Source: DSXH01 sp964532065 (GTDB lineage Bacteria; Bacteroidota; Ignavibacteria; Ignavibacteriales; Melioribacteraceae). Taken from it: a DNA stretch of 64,000 nt. A program made the position numbers and the translations under genes. Positions 43,798-51,200 of the stretch are shown here, in pieces (positions within the stretch are counted from its first letter, which is position 1; the number at the start of each line of letters is the position of its first letter). The DNA lies in assembly GCA_964532065.1 (NCBI GenBank), contig CAZHHG010000005.1, positions 1 through 64,000 of the forward strand, given 5' to 3'. Under the pieces are notes generated by a model, which did no database searches, was not told where the DNA came from, and saw only the letters and a list, made by a program, of their open reading frames with translations.

Positions 43798-44775
43798 ATG
43801 AAAAATATTCTGGTTGTTTTTACGGGCGGGACTTTTTCAATGAAGATTGATGAGAGCACCGGCTCCGCCATTCCGTTTTACAGCGGCGAGGAACTGATAG
43901 AAATGATACCGGATGCGGGAAAGCTGGCCAACATCTCGGTGTTTGAATTTGGCAATTACCCGGGCCCCCACATGACGCCGGAACTTATGTTTGAACTATC
44001 TGCGAGGATAAATCAGTTTATTGATAAAGAGGAGATAGATGGAATTATTATTACTCACGGCACCGACACGCTTGAAGAAACCGCATACTTTCTGGATTTA
44101 ACCGTTAAAACCGACAAACCAATTGTAGTTATTGGCGCAATGAAAACGAGCTCTGAACCGGACTGGGACGGACCTAAAAATCTTATTGATGCAATTCATA
44201 TTTGTAATTGTGAAAACAGCAGAACCATGGGCGTACTCGTTTGTTTGAATGGCGAAGTAAACGCAGCAAGCGAAGTAACAAAAACACACACCGAGGATGT
44301 TGAAACTTTTAGAAGCCTTGATTTCGGATCTCTCGGATTCGTTGAAAAGGGGAGAGTGTTTTATAACAGGATGCCGAGAAAGCTCGAAACATTTCAGCCC
44401 CACAAGATCAATCCGAATGTTGATCTTATAAAAGCATATGCCGGGATGGATGATAAGTTCTTTAAATATTCTGCCGATAGCGGTGTAGAAGGAATTGTAG
44501 TAGAAGCGATGGGAGTAGGCAACGTTCCGCCCGCGGCTTTCAGCGGAATAAAGTATGCGGTTGATAAAAAAATTCCGGTTGTATTGGTTTCGAGGTGCCC
44601 CGCCGGAGAAACACTGGACATTTATGGATATCCCGGTGCCGGCAAATGGCTAAGAAAGGAAGGAGTAATTTTTTCAGATTATTTAAATGGACAGAAAGCA
44701 AGAATTAAAATGACCATATGTTTGGGTATTACAAAGGATCATTCGGAACTGAAGAAAATGTTCGAAGAGAACTGA
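43798..44775 (+). CDS. L-asparaginase (type I/II family)
   Basis: Hydrolyses asparagine to aspartate and ammonia. The nucleophile is T12 in VVFTGGTFSM, with the second catalytic cluster in ITHGTDTLEETA (Thr and Asp) and the Lys in IGAMKTSSEPDWDG. The C-terminal domain contains GIVVEAMGVGNVPP and VSRCPAGETLD. At 325 residues with no signal peptide it is probably cytosolic, closer to AnsA. GAGG lies nine bases before the ATG. Its last 58 bases overlap the start proposed for the downstream membrane gene. It diverges from dnaA across the regulatory region above. Confidence 0.92.
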   Translation: MKNILVVFTGGTFSMKIDESTGSAIPFYSGEELIEMIPDAGKLANISVFEFGNYPGPHMTPELMFELSARINQFIDKEEIDGIIITHGTDTLEETAYFLDLTVKTDKPIVVIGAMKTSSEPDWDGPKNLIDAIHICNCENSRTMGVLVCLNGEVNAASEVTKTHTEDVETFRSLDFGSLGFVEKGRVFYNRMPRKLETFQPHKINPNVDLIKAYAGMDDKFFKYSADSGVEGIVVEAMGVGNVPPAAFSGIKYAVDKKIPVVLVSRCPAGETLDIYGYPGAGKWLRKEGVIFSDYLNGQKARIKMTICLGITKDHSELKKMFEEN

Positions 44776-45317
44776 TTAATCGGGTTAATGGAATATTGAA
44801 CGGATTAAATAAAATAAAGCCATGGATCGGGTCCGCACTATTAATCCCGCTTATTTATTTTTTAATTAAGAACGACGCCAGATTAATTATTATAGATTAT
44901 GTTAATCTTCTTATTCATGAAGGGGGCCATGGAATACTTAAATTTTTCGGAAAGTATGTTCATGCTCTTGGTGGAACACTCGCACAAATATTGATTCCCG
45001 GGATGTTCGTTGTATATTATTTTATTAATAAAAAAAAGATCCCGGCTCAAGTCAGTTTGGTGTGGCTTGGACAAAATCTTATAAATATTTCAATATATGC
45101 TTCAGATGCCAGGGCTCAAAAACTTCCGCTTCTGGGAGGTAAAAAAGTTTATCACGACTGGACCTACCTGCTTGGGGAAATTGGATTATTGAATTATGAT
45201 AAGGAGGCTGGAATCTTTTTTTATTCTTTAGCAATAATAACATTTATTATTGCCCTCTTAATTCCGCTATTAATTAAAAGCTATAAACCCTCAAAATTGA
45301 ATTTGGACATAGAATAA
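44718..45317 (+). CDS. Membrane protein with HExxH metal motif (M50-like, uncharacterised)
   Basis: A 199-residue protein with about four to five hydrophobic segments. An HEGGH motif in NLLIHEGGHGILKFFG sits in a hydrophobic helix, as in membrane zinc peptidases, and a second conserved-looking block reads ISIYASDARAQKLPLLGG followed by HDWTYLLGEIGLL. The usual NPDG motif of site-2 proteases is not seen, so membership of M50 is a guess. The ATG at 44718 lies inside ansA in another frame; a TTG at 44796 would give a protein free of the overlap. The linkage suggests translational coupling to asparaginase, but no functional connection can be drawn. Confidence 0.7.
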   Translation: MFGYYKGSFGTEENVRRELINRVNGILNGLNKIKPWIGSALLIPLIYFLIKNDARLIIIDYVNLLIHEGGHGILKFFGKYVHALGGTLAQILIPGMFVVYYFINKKKIPAQVSLVWLGQNLINISIYASDARAQKLPLLGGKKVYHDWTYLLGEIGLLNYDKEAGIFFYSLAIITFIIALLIPLLIKSYKPSKLNLDIE

Positions 45318-45327
45318 TTTCATCAAA

Positions 45328-46629
45328 CTATGATAAGAACAGCAGCTGAATTAATATAAAGACGGGAAGAAGAATTATAAGAGAAAATTTGTAAACGTAT
45401 TCAAAAAATCCGGGCATCTTAATGTTGTTTTCTTCAGCGACCGCCTTAACCATAAAGTTAGGACCGTTTCCTATATAAGTCATGCTTCCGAAATAAACAG
45501 CGCCAACCGAAATAGCCTTTAACAACTCTTCTGGAATTCCCGCTATCTGCACAGACGATTGAGCCCCCAATCCAAGGGCTAACGAGTGGAATGTAACTGC
45601 CGTTGGAGTATTATCGAGGAACGAACTCAATAACCCCGTGAAATAATAGAACTGTTGAGTCGATGCTACGCCAAGCTTTCCGGCATTTGATTCTAGATAT
45701 AAAAGGCAGGGGACCATTGTAACGAATATACCCAGGAACAAATATGCAACTTCTTTAATCGGCTCCCATGTAAAGTTGTTCGAAACACGAGTCAGTTTTG
45801 GGGTGAATAGAATCGAAAGTATTGCCATCGACATAATTACACCCTCGCGTATGAACTTATAGTAATGATTGCTTTTTATGAATTCCAAATATTGCTCGTT
45901 TAAAAAAGCAACAGACAGAACTACGCCTATCAACCAATAGAAATTTGTTTTACCCTGGATCCTGATTGGCCGGACGGAAGATTTATCAATTGCTCTGTCC
46001 TCGGGCCTTTCTTTTTTATAGTAATAAGTATCAACCAGAAAATAAAGCGTTAGTAAAATGAAATTTGCAACAAACCATTCCGGAATAAGCGAGAAGAACC
46101 ATTCAAATGGCGCACCCCGCAAATACATCATGAACAACGGAGGATCTCCGAGAGGAGTAAGTAGACCACCACAGTTTGCGATTATTCCTATGAAGAACAG
46201 AATTGTATGTACTTTGAACTTTCTCTGTTTGTTGGTTTGAATAACGGGTCGTATAAGAAGCATCGCCGCCCCGGTTGTTCCCATTATAGAGGCAAATACA
46301 GCCCCTATGCCGAGAAAAAGAGTGTTGATGGAGGGCTTTGCTTCAATATCGCCGGAAAGGAATATTCCTCCGGTAATTGTATAAAGAGAACCAAGCAGGA
46401 TTATAAAAGGGACGTAATCAAAGACCATTGTCTCATACAGTCTTTCTCCGAGACTTGCACTTACAAGATAAATTATAATTGGAATGCTTAGCAGTATTGC
46501 CACCAACAACTTGTTAGAATTTTTTTCCCAGAAGTGATTCCAGAAAAGAGGAAAAAGAGCAATGGATAACAACATTAGAACAAAAGGAAGCAGACTTAAA
46601 AGCGGAATGTTAGAGGTTAATGATTCCAA
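45328..46629 (-). CDS. NhaD/CitM-like ion transporter, probable sodium:proton antiporter
   Basis: A 433-residue inner-membrane protein with about 11-12 hydrophobic segments. The loop GGLLTPLGDPPLFMMYLRG and the C-terminal half AVYFGSMTYIGNGPNFMVKA form a pair of pseudo-symmetric re-entrant motifs, as in the ArsB/NhaD/CitMHS superfamily; DNTPTAVTFHSLALGLG is the second discriminating stretch. Most family members with this sequence are annotated as Na+/H+ antiporters, but citrate or other anions cannot be excluded. It converges on the HExxH gene with ten bases between, and lies downstream of the mscL terminator. Confidence 0.82.
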   Translation of the reverse strand: MESLTSNIPLLSLLPFVLMLLSIALFPLFWNHFWEKNSNKLLVAILLSIPIIIYLVSASLGERLYETMVFDYVPFIILLGSLYTITGGIFLSGDIEAKPSINTLFLGIGAVFASIMGTTGAAMLLIRPVIQTNKQRKFKVHTILFFIGIIANCGGLLTPLGDPPLFMMYLRGAPFEWFFSLIPEWFVANFILLTLYFLVDTYYYKKERPEDRAIDKSSVRPIRIQGKTNFYWLIGVVLSVAFLNEQYLEFIKSNHYYKFIREGVIMSMAILSILFTPKLTRVSNNFTWEPIKEVAYLFLGIFVTMVPCLLYLESNAGKLGVASTQQFYYFTGLLSSFLDNTPTAVTFHSLALGLGAQSSVQIAGIPEELLKAISVGAVYFGSMTYIGNGPNFMVKAVAEENNIKMPGFFEYVYKFSLIILLPVFILIQLLFLS

Positions 46630-46704
46630 AATATTTAACCCGATTATTTTAACCGGGCAAAAATATATCTAAATGTTCATGAACGCAATGGAATTTTTTC
46701 AACA

Positions 46705-46734
46705 TAAAAAAAGGACCTGCTATGCAGATCCTTT
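46705..46734 (-). terminator. Rho-independent terminator after mscL
   Basis: On the minus strand AAGGATCTGC-ATA-GCAGGTCCTT forms a 10-bp stem with one G-T pair, followed by seven or more T. It lies about ten bases after the mscL stop. Confidence 0.9.
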
Positions 46735-46744
46735 GTCGCGGGAG

Positions 46745-47146
46745 TTATTTCTTTTTTAAAAGATCTCTTATTTCAGTAAGCAGAACAATATCCTCGCTGG
46801 GGGCGGGGGGCGATGCCGGCTTCTCCTCCTCTTTTTTCTTGAGCGTATTCATTGCTTTTATAACCATGAATATAGCCCACGCTATAATTATAAAATCAAT
46901 AATCGTATTTATAAAGACTCCGTATTTCAGAATTACAGCGGGAGCGGTATCTGTTGCTGCTTTAAGTGTTAATGCGAGTTCGCTGAAGTCGATGCCGCCC
47001 ACAAGAAGTCCGATCGGAGGCATTATTACGTCATTAACAAACGAGGAAACAATCTTTCCGAATGCGGCGCCGATAATAATACCGACGGCCATATCAACAA
47101 CGTTTCCCCTCATTGCGAACGACTTAAATTCATTGATTAGTTTCAT
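46745..47146 (-). CDS. mscL: Large-conductance mechanosensitive channel
   Basis: Homopentameric safety valve that opens under membrane tension. The two membrane helices are clear: TM1 NVVDMAVGIIIGAAFGKIVS at about residues 15-34 and TM2 TIIDFIIIAWAIFMVIKAMN at about 81-100; the cytoplasmic helix ends with a charged tail (KKEEEKPASPPAPSED). At 133 residues it is of standard length. A strong AGGAGGAG precedes the ATG. The Fic-like gene ends 29 bases upstream on the same strand, so both are probably transcribed together, ending at the terminator. Confidence 0.96.
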   Translation of the reverse strand: MKLINEFKSFAMRGNVVDMAVGIIIGAAFGKIVSSFVNDVIMPPIGLLVGGIDFSELALTLKAATDTAPAVILKYGVFINTIIDFIIIAWAIFMVIKAMNTLKKKEEEKPASPPAPSEDIVLLTEIRDLLKKK

Positions 47147-47175
47147 TAATACTCCTCCTGATTAAGTTGAACGAT

Positions 47176-48222
47176 TTAATTATTTAATAGATTAAAGAGC
47201 GCCTTGTTTGAGAAGATTCTGTATCTCTGTTTACCCGTTATCTCTTCCAGAATTTTTAGTTCAAGCAATCTTGAAACCGCGATATTGGCCGTCTGTTTAG
47301 TAAGATTCAAAACGGATGTAATGTGAGGAATCGCAATAACCGGCTGAATAAATATATAATTATAGAGCTTAATAATTGGTGATGAAACGACACCGCCCTC
47401 GACAATCTTTCTCATACCCGCAGTTTCTGCCCGCGCGATGTTTCCCGCCAGGCTTATAGACAGAAGAGATGAATCAGTAATTATATTAAGGAATAGCTTT
47501 AACCAATCGATCCACTCCCCCTTCTGGGCGATACCCTCTATGCTGGAATAATACTTTTTTTTATGATCATTTATGATTTTAGAAAGTTGAAGAGGAAAAC
47601 TCTTGAATTTTCTTTTCCAAAACAGGTGAAGATCAATTAAAATTCTACCGGAAGGACTATTGTTGTCGGTAAAGGGTTTTATCGTTTCAAAATAACCATG
47701 AACAAGTCCCACATTAATCAGCAAGGGATAGGATACATCGGAGGAAATATATTTTTCGAGGGATCTCATCAATTCCGGAATCTGATCGGGTGGCGATTCA
47801 GCGCCGGCGAAGTCTCCGTTTTTAATCGAGAGCTCCTTTGTTCTATATATACCGATGTCGTCTTGTTGGTTATCAGACAACACTTTGTAAATAGATTTTA
47901 GTATATGGTCGGTACTCGCAACGTCTTTTAAAAGGCGTATCCCCAGATTACAGGCAGACAGATAATTATTAATTTCAGATAGACCGGAGGGATTTTCAAC
48001 GCATTTATTAATGAAAAATTCTTCCAAAGTATATTGATAACCCTCGCTCCGGTAACTTTGAACGGCCTCATTAAACATCAGAAGATTAGTAATGTGGTGA
48101 TTTTCTCCGAGGTGTCCCAACACCGCCTCGAATTTACAAAGCGATTGGTCGGCGGAATTGAGAAGCGAGAAAATTTCAGAATCTAATTTTAGTTTTGGTT
48201 CGGGTGGAAGCCGGTTTATCAT
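47176..48222 (-). CDS. Fic-fold protein with degenerate active-site motif
   Basis: A 348-residue protein of the class II Fic type (Fic_N, Fic core, C-terminal winged helix). An inhibitory-helix motif S56-x-x-x-E60-G61 is retained in AVQSYRSEGYQ. The catalytic motif, normally HPFxDGNGRxGR, reads KPFTDNNSPSGR at 182-193: the catalytic His is Lys182, and the GNGR anion-binding loop is NNSP. The residues around it (VHGYFETIKPF, LIDLHL) still align. A C-terminal helix-turn-helix (HITSVLNLTKQTANIAVSRLLEL) at about 292-325 could bind DNA. AMPylation activity is therefore unlikely; a regulatory or pseudoenzyme role is inferred. It sits between a GroES-like gene and mscL. Confidence 0.85.
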   Translation of the reverse strand: MINRLPPEPKLKLDSEIFSLLNSADQSLCKFEAVLGHLGENHHITNLLMFNEAVQSYRSEGYQYTLEEFFINKCVENPSGLSEINNYLSACNLGIRLLKDVASTDHILKSIYKVLSDNQQDDIGIYRTKELSIKNGDFAGAESPPDQIPELMRSLEKYISSDVSYPLLINVGLVHGYFETIKPFTDNNSPSGRILIDLHLFWKRKFKSFPLQLSKIINDHKKKYYSSIEGIAQKGEWIDWLKLFLNIITDSSLLSISLAGNIARAETAGMRKIVEGGVVSSPIIKLYNYIFIQPVIAIPHITSVLNLTKQTANIAVSRLLELKILEEITGKQRYRIFSNKALFNLLNN

Positions 48223-48284
48223 TGTTTTGTTCCAAAATCAATAACAAAAATAGAAGAAAACAAATATAAGTCAAGCATTTTTGT

Positions 48285-48384
48285 CTTAAAAAACACTCAC
48301 CCGTTGATAAGTCAGTGATTTTTAACTTAGATCAGATCGCTTTGTCTAAAAACTCTTTATTTAAAGGTGCGGAGTGTTTTTAAG
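48285..48384. repeat. Related repeats in the leader of the Fic-like gene
   Basis: The segment has CTTAAAAAACACTC (48285-48298) and its near reverse complement GAGTGTTTTTAAG (48372-48384), with a third similar element, TTTGTCTAAAAACTC, at about 48341. One arm has one extra A. No gene lies here. Possible operator for the Fic-like or GroES-like gene. Confidence 0.5.
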
Positions 48385-48439
48385 TCAAATATTATGTTCT
48401 TAGAAAATCGAACGCTCAAATCGATAGTTGTTTTTTGCA

Positions 48440-48802
48440 TCACGACAACAATTCTTCGTCTCTATATATAAGTAGAATTGCAGAATGATTAACAATAACA
48501 AATTTCTGTTTTTCAATTTCTACTTCAATCGCATCTTTTCTAAGAAACAGAGCAAAATCACCCTCTTTCGCCTGAAGAGGAATATACTTAGTTGTTCTAT
48601 TTTCTTTCCACGGCTCTTCATCCTCCGATGGCATTCCAATCGGGTAGCCGGGGCCGGCTTTAATCACATAACCGCCCTGAACTTTTTCCTTTTCATAAAC
48701 TCCCGGGGGAAGGTAAAGACCGCTGTTTGTTTTATTCAGATTTTCTTCCGGCTTTATTAAAACCCGGTCACCAACAATTATTATTTTATCCGTATTGATC
48801 AT
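48440..48802 (-). CDS. GroES-like (Cpn10) protein, stand-alone
   Basis: A 120-residue protein with the Cpn10 pattern: DRVLIKPEENLNKTNSGLYLPP at the N-terminus, where the mobile loop lies, VIKAGPGYPIG in the middle, and EGDFALFLRKDAIEVEIEKQ followed by FVIVNHSAILLIY at the end. It is longer than standard GroES (about 97), with an insert of roughly 20 residues (MPSEDEEPWKENRTTKYIP) in the roof region. No GroEL gene is next to it, and no CIRCE-type HrcA operator is visible upstream. It may be a second co-chaperone paralogue; a role outside GroEL folding cannot be excluded. Confidence 0.82.
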   Translation of the reverse strand: MINTDKIIIVGDRVLIKPEENLNKTNSGLYLPPGVYEKEKVQGGYVIKAGPGYPIGMPSEDEEPWKENRTTKYIPLQAKEGDFALFLRKDAIEVEIEKQKFVIVNHSAILLIYRDEELLS

Positions 48803-48913
48803 TGCTTTCTCAAATTAACTGTAAGTAAAATAACCAATGTTAAATTTATCATCAATTTGTTTTCATGATATTCTGCGTTCGCTTATTTTTGATTATTAAA
48901 AAGGGCCAATGAT

Positions 48914-49507
48914 TTGAAAGAGGCATGGAATCAGAAATACTCTTCCGACGAATATAAATATGGCAAAGAGCCGAATCAATTTTTGAAATCCGAACTCCCC
49001 GGTCTTAAGCCGGGCAGAATATTATTTGTCGGCGAAGGAGAAGGGCGTAACGCAGTGTATGCCGCCACCCTGGGCTGGCATGTTGATGCAATCGATTTTT
49101 CGGAGGAAGGAAAACGCAAAGCAGAAAAACTGGCCGCAGAGTTTTCCGTAAACATCAATTATCAGGTTATCGATTTCACGGAATTTACTCCCGGGCTGAA
49201 TTCTTATGATGCCGTCGGTTTATTCTTTGTTCATCCCGAAGAAGGGCAGCGGGATGAATTGTTCGAAAAACTAATTAACGCATTAGCTCCCGGCGGAAGA
49301 ATAATTTTCGAATGCTTTGCCAAAGAACAGCTCGGCCATTCATCCGGAGGGCCCAAATGTGAAGAGCAGCTCTATTCGCTCGAAGAGGTTGTAAATTATT
49401 TTATAGATCTGGATTTTATTAAGCTCTCACGGGAGAAATTATTTCTCAATGAAGGAAAGGGCCACCGGGGAGAAGGTATAGTCATTCGCTTTTTAGCCGC
49501 TAAGTAA
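48914..49507 (+). CDS. Class I SAM-dependent methyltransferase (TehB/thiopurine-type)
   Basis: A 197-residue cytosolic methyltransferase. The SAM motif I region is ILFVGEGEGRNAVYAATLGW with acidic residue at motif II (VDAIDFSEEG), and motif IV is AVGLFFVHPE. The pattern E-G-x-G-R-N after motif I resembles TehB/UbiE-like small-molecule methyltransferases. The start codon is a TTG at 48914; an AAGGG site lies about nine bases upstream and the nearby ATG at 48909 is followed by a stop after one codon. Substrate unknown. It precedes the tetR promoter and reads in the same direction, but a good independent promoter lies between. Confidence 0.82.
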   Translation: MKEAWNQKYSSDEYKYGKEPNQFLKSELPGLKPGRILFVGEGEGRNAVYAATLGWHVDAIDFSEEGKRKAEKLAAEFSVNINYQVIDFTEFTPGLNSYDAVGLFFVHPEEGQRDELFEKLINALAPGGRIIFECFAKEQLGHSSGGPKCEEQLYSLEEVVNYFIDLDFIKLSREKLFLNEGKGHRGEGIVIRFLAAK

Positions 49508-49542
49508 AAAAAACTAATCTTCAGCACGATAAAAACGACTGG

Positions 49543-49590
49543 GGAAACCGATACTTGACATTCGGGTTTCCTCTGTTTATATTGGAAACC
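49543..49590. promoter_or_regulatory. Triple 7-mer operator candidate around the tetR promoter
   Basis: GGAAACC occurs at 49543-49549 and 49584-49590 and its reverse complement GGTTTCC at 49565-49571, so the central copy forms an inverted pair with each neighbour (spacers 15 and 12 bases). They bracket the -35 and -10 elements. This suits repression by the TetR protein encoded next, by analogy with other TetR operators; binding is inferred. Confidence 0.6.
49555..49583 (+). promoter_or_regulatory. Sigma-70 type promoter for the tetR-export operon
   Basis: TTGACA at 49555-49560, exact, a 17-base spacer, and TATATT at 49578-49583. It is 43 bases upstream of the tetR ATG. Confidence 0.8.
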
Positions 49591-49626
49591 AGAAAAACCA
49601 AATAAGTTTCTTAAAGGATATACTCG

Positions 49627-50226
49627 ATGAAGGAAAAAATAATTGAATTCGGCGCTGAAAAGTTTTTTAAAGAAGGATTTCACAAGGTCACAATGGAGGA
49701 ACTCTCTTCTGATTTACGCATGAGTAAAAAAACCATCTATAAATACTTTCAATCCAAGGAAGAGCTCGTTGATGAAATAACAAAACATTTTATGAACCAC
49801 ATGAGATCCATGATCCTTCCCGTGCTTAACAGCGATAAAAATGCGGTTGAAAAGCTTGAAGGTTTGTTGGGAGTTCTGGCAACGGCATCCCAGAAGGTGA
49901 GCTCTAAGATGATAGATGATATGAGACGCCACTTCCCCGCCCGGTGGAGTGAAATTGATAAGTTCAGAACAGAAATGATGTTTGGAAATTTAACCAGGGT
50001 AATTGAACAGGGAAAACGCGAAGGGCTGTTTCTCAATTATCCGACCGAAATTGTGATGACCACTTTTGTTGCCGCAATGAGATCCGTAGTCAATCCTGAA
50101 TTTATACTCGACAACAATTTTTCTATTAAAGAGGCCGCCGTTACTGCGTTCCGGATAATTATAGGCGGGATTGTAACAGAAAAAGGGAAAAAAGTTTTAG
50201 CAAAAAAAGAAAAGGAATTAAAATGA
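49627..50226 (+). CDS. TetR/AcrR-family transcriptional repressor
   Basis: A 199-residue regulator. The N-terminal helix-turn-helix is VTMEELSSDLRMSKKTIYKYFQSKEEL (about residues 20-46), with the recognition helix SKKTIYKYF. The C-terminal helical part would bind an effector. AAAGGA precedes the ATG. It is the first gene of the export operon and overlaps the next gene by four bases (ATGA), so it is likely autoregulated and represses the efflux genes through the operator described at 49543-49590. Effector unknown. Confidence 0.9.
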   Translation: MKEKIIEFGAEKFFKEGFHKVTMEELSSDLRMSKKTIYKYFQSKEELVDEITKHFMNHMRSMILPVLNSDKNAVEKLEGLLGVLATASQKVSSKMIDDMRRHFPARWSEIDKFRTEMMFGNLTRVIEQGKREGLFLNYPTEIVMTTFVAAMRSVVNPEFILDNNFSIKEAAVTAFRIIIGGIVTEKGKKVLAKKEKELK

Positions 50227-51188
50227 AAAAGCGTAATGCTTTACTGCTGCTTGCAGCCGGAATTATTCTATCTGCTTGCGGAAATAATGAAAGCGACAGC
50301 TATATTGAAGCCACCGGCACTATTGAGTCTACCAATGTAACTGTCAGCTCAAAGAACTCAGGCGAAATTATCAACATGCTTGTTGATGAAGGAAGTTTAA
50401 TTGCCGCCGGAGACACGATACTGCTTATCGACAACGAAGCTACCGGATATCAGCTGAAACAGGCAGAAGCCTCTGTTAAGATTGCCGAAGCACAGCTTGG
50501 TCTGATGCTTAAAGGCGCGAGGACGGAAGACATTAAACTCGCCGAGGAAAACACTAAACAAAGCCTGGCCACATATAATCTTGCTAAAGAAGATTATATC
50601 AGATATACAAAACTATGGGAAGCCGGAACGATTACTAAAAAACAATTTGACGAGATTAAAACCCGTTTTCAAATATCCGAAGCTCAACTCTCCGCAGCCA
50701 ACGAGAATTACGAAAAGGTAAAAAAAATATTCCGGCCGGAAGAGATTGATCAGGCCGATGCGAACCTTCAAAAAGCAAAAGCCTCAACCGAACTGCTTAA
50801 GAAAAATATAAGGGATAGTTATGTTGTTTCACCCGTCGGCGGTACCGTTACCAAAAAGTTTGTTGAAAAAGGCGAGACAGTAACTCCAATGTCCTCCCTT
50901 GTTAAAATTTCCGATCTATCTAAAGTTTATCTTACTATATATGTACCCGAAACCGAACTCGGTAAAATTAAACCGGGACAGAGATCGGAAATAACAATAG
51001 ATACTTTTCCGGATAGGACTTATGAAGGGAGAGTCTCTTTTATTTCACCCGAAGCTGAGTTCACACCTAAGAATATTCAGACAAAAGACGAACGAACAAA
51101 GCTCGTCTTCGCCGTTAAAATAGAAATTTCAAACAAAAATTTCGAATTAAAACCCGGCATGCCCGCAGACGCCAGGATAATTCTGTAA
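50223..51188 (+). CDS. HlyD-type membrane-fusion lipoprotein of the export operon
   Basis: A 321-residue periplasmic adaptor. The signal ends with a lipobox (LSAC, Cys19). A lipoyl half (VTVSSKNSGEIINMLVDEGSLI), a long coiled-coil hairpin at about 80-195 (QAEASVKIAEAQLGLMLKGA, TRFQISEAQLSAANENYEK), the second lipoyl half (VVSPVGGTVTKKFVEKGETV) and a beta-barrel region at about 235-320 follow in order. It would connect the inner-membrane permeases to the TolC-like pore. It overlaps tetR by four bases and precedes the first ATPase by 12. The closest known arrangement is the YbhG/YbhFSR-type exporter. Confidence 0.9.
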   Translation: MKKRNALLLLAAGIILSACGNNESDSYIEATGTIESTNVTVSSKNSGEIINMLVDEGSLIAAGDTILLIDNEATGYQLKQAEASVKIAEAQLGLMLKGARTEDIKLAEENTKQSLATYNLAKEDYIRYTKLWEAGTITKKQFDEIKTRFQISEAQLSAANENYEKVKKIFRPEEIDQADANLQKAKASTELLKKNIRDSYVVSPVGGTVTKKFVEKGETVTPMSSLVKISDLSKVYLTIYVPETELGKIKPGQRSEITIDTFPDRTYEGRVSFISPEAEFTPKNIQTKDERTKLVFAVKIEISNKNFELKPGMPADARIIL

Positions 51189-51200
51189 ACCGGAATTGAT

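Noticed and set aside
46722..47165. Plus-strand frame opposite mscL (147 codons)
   Set aside because: Complement of a canonical mscL with a strong ribosome site; no independent support.
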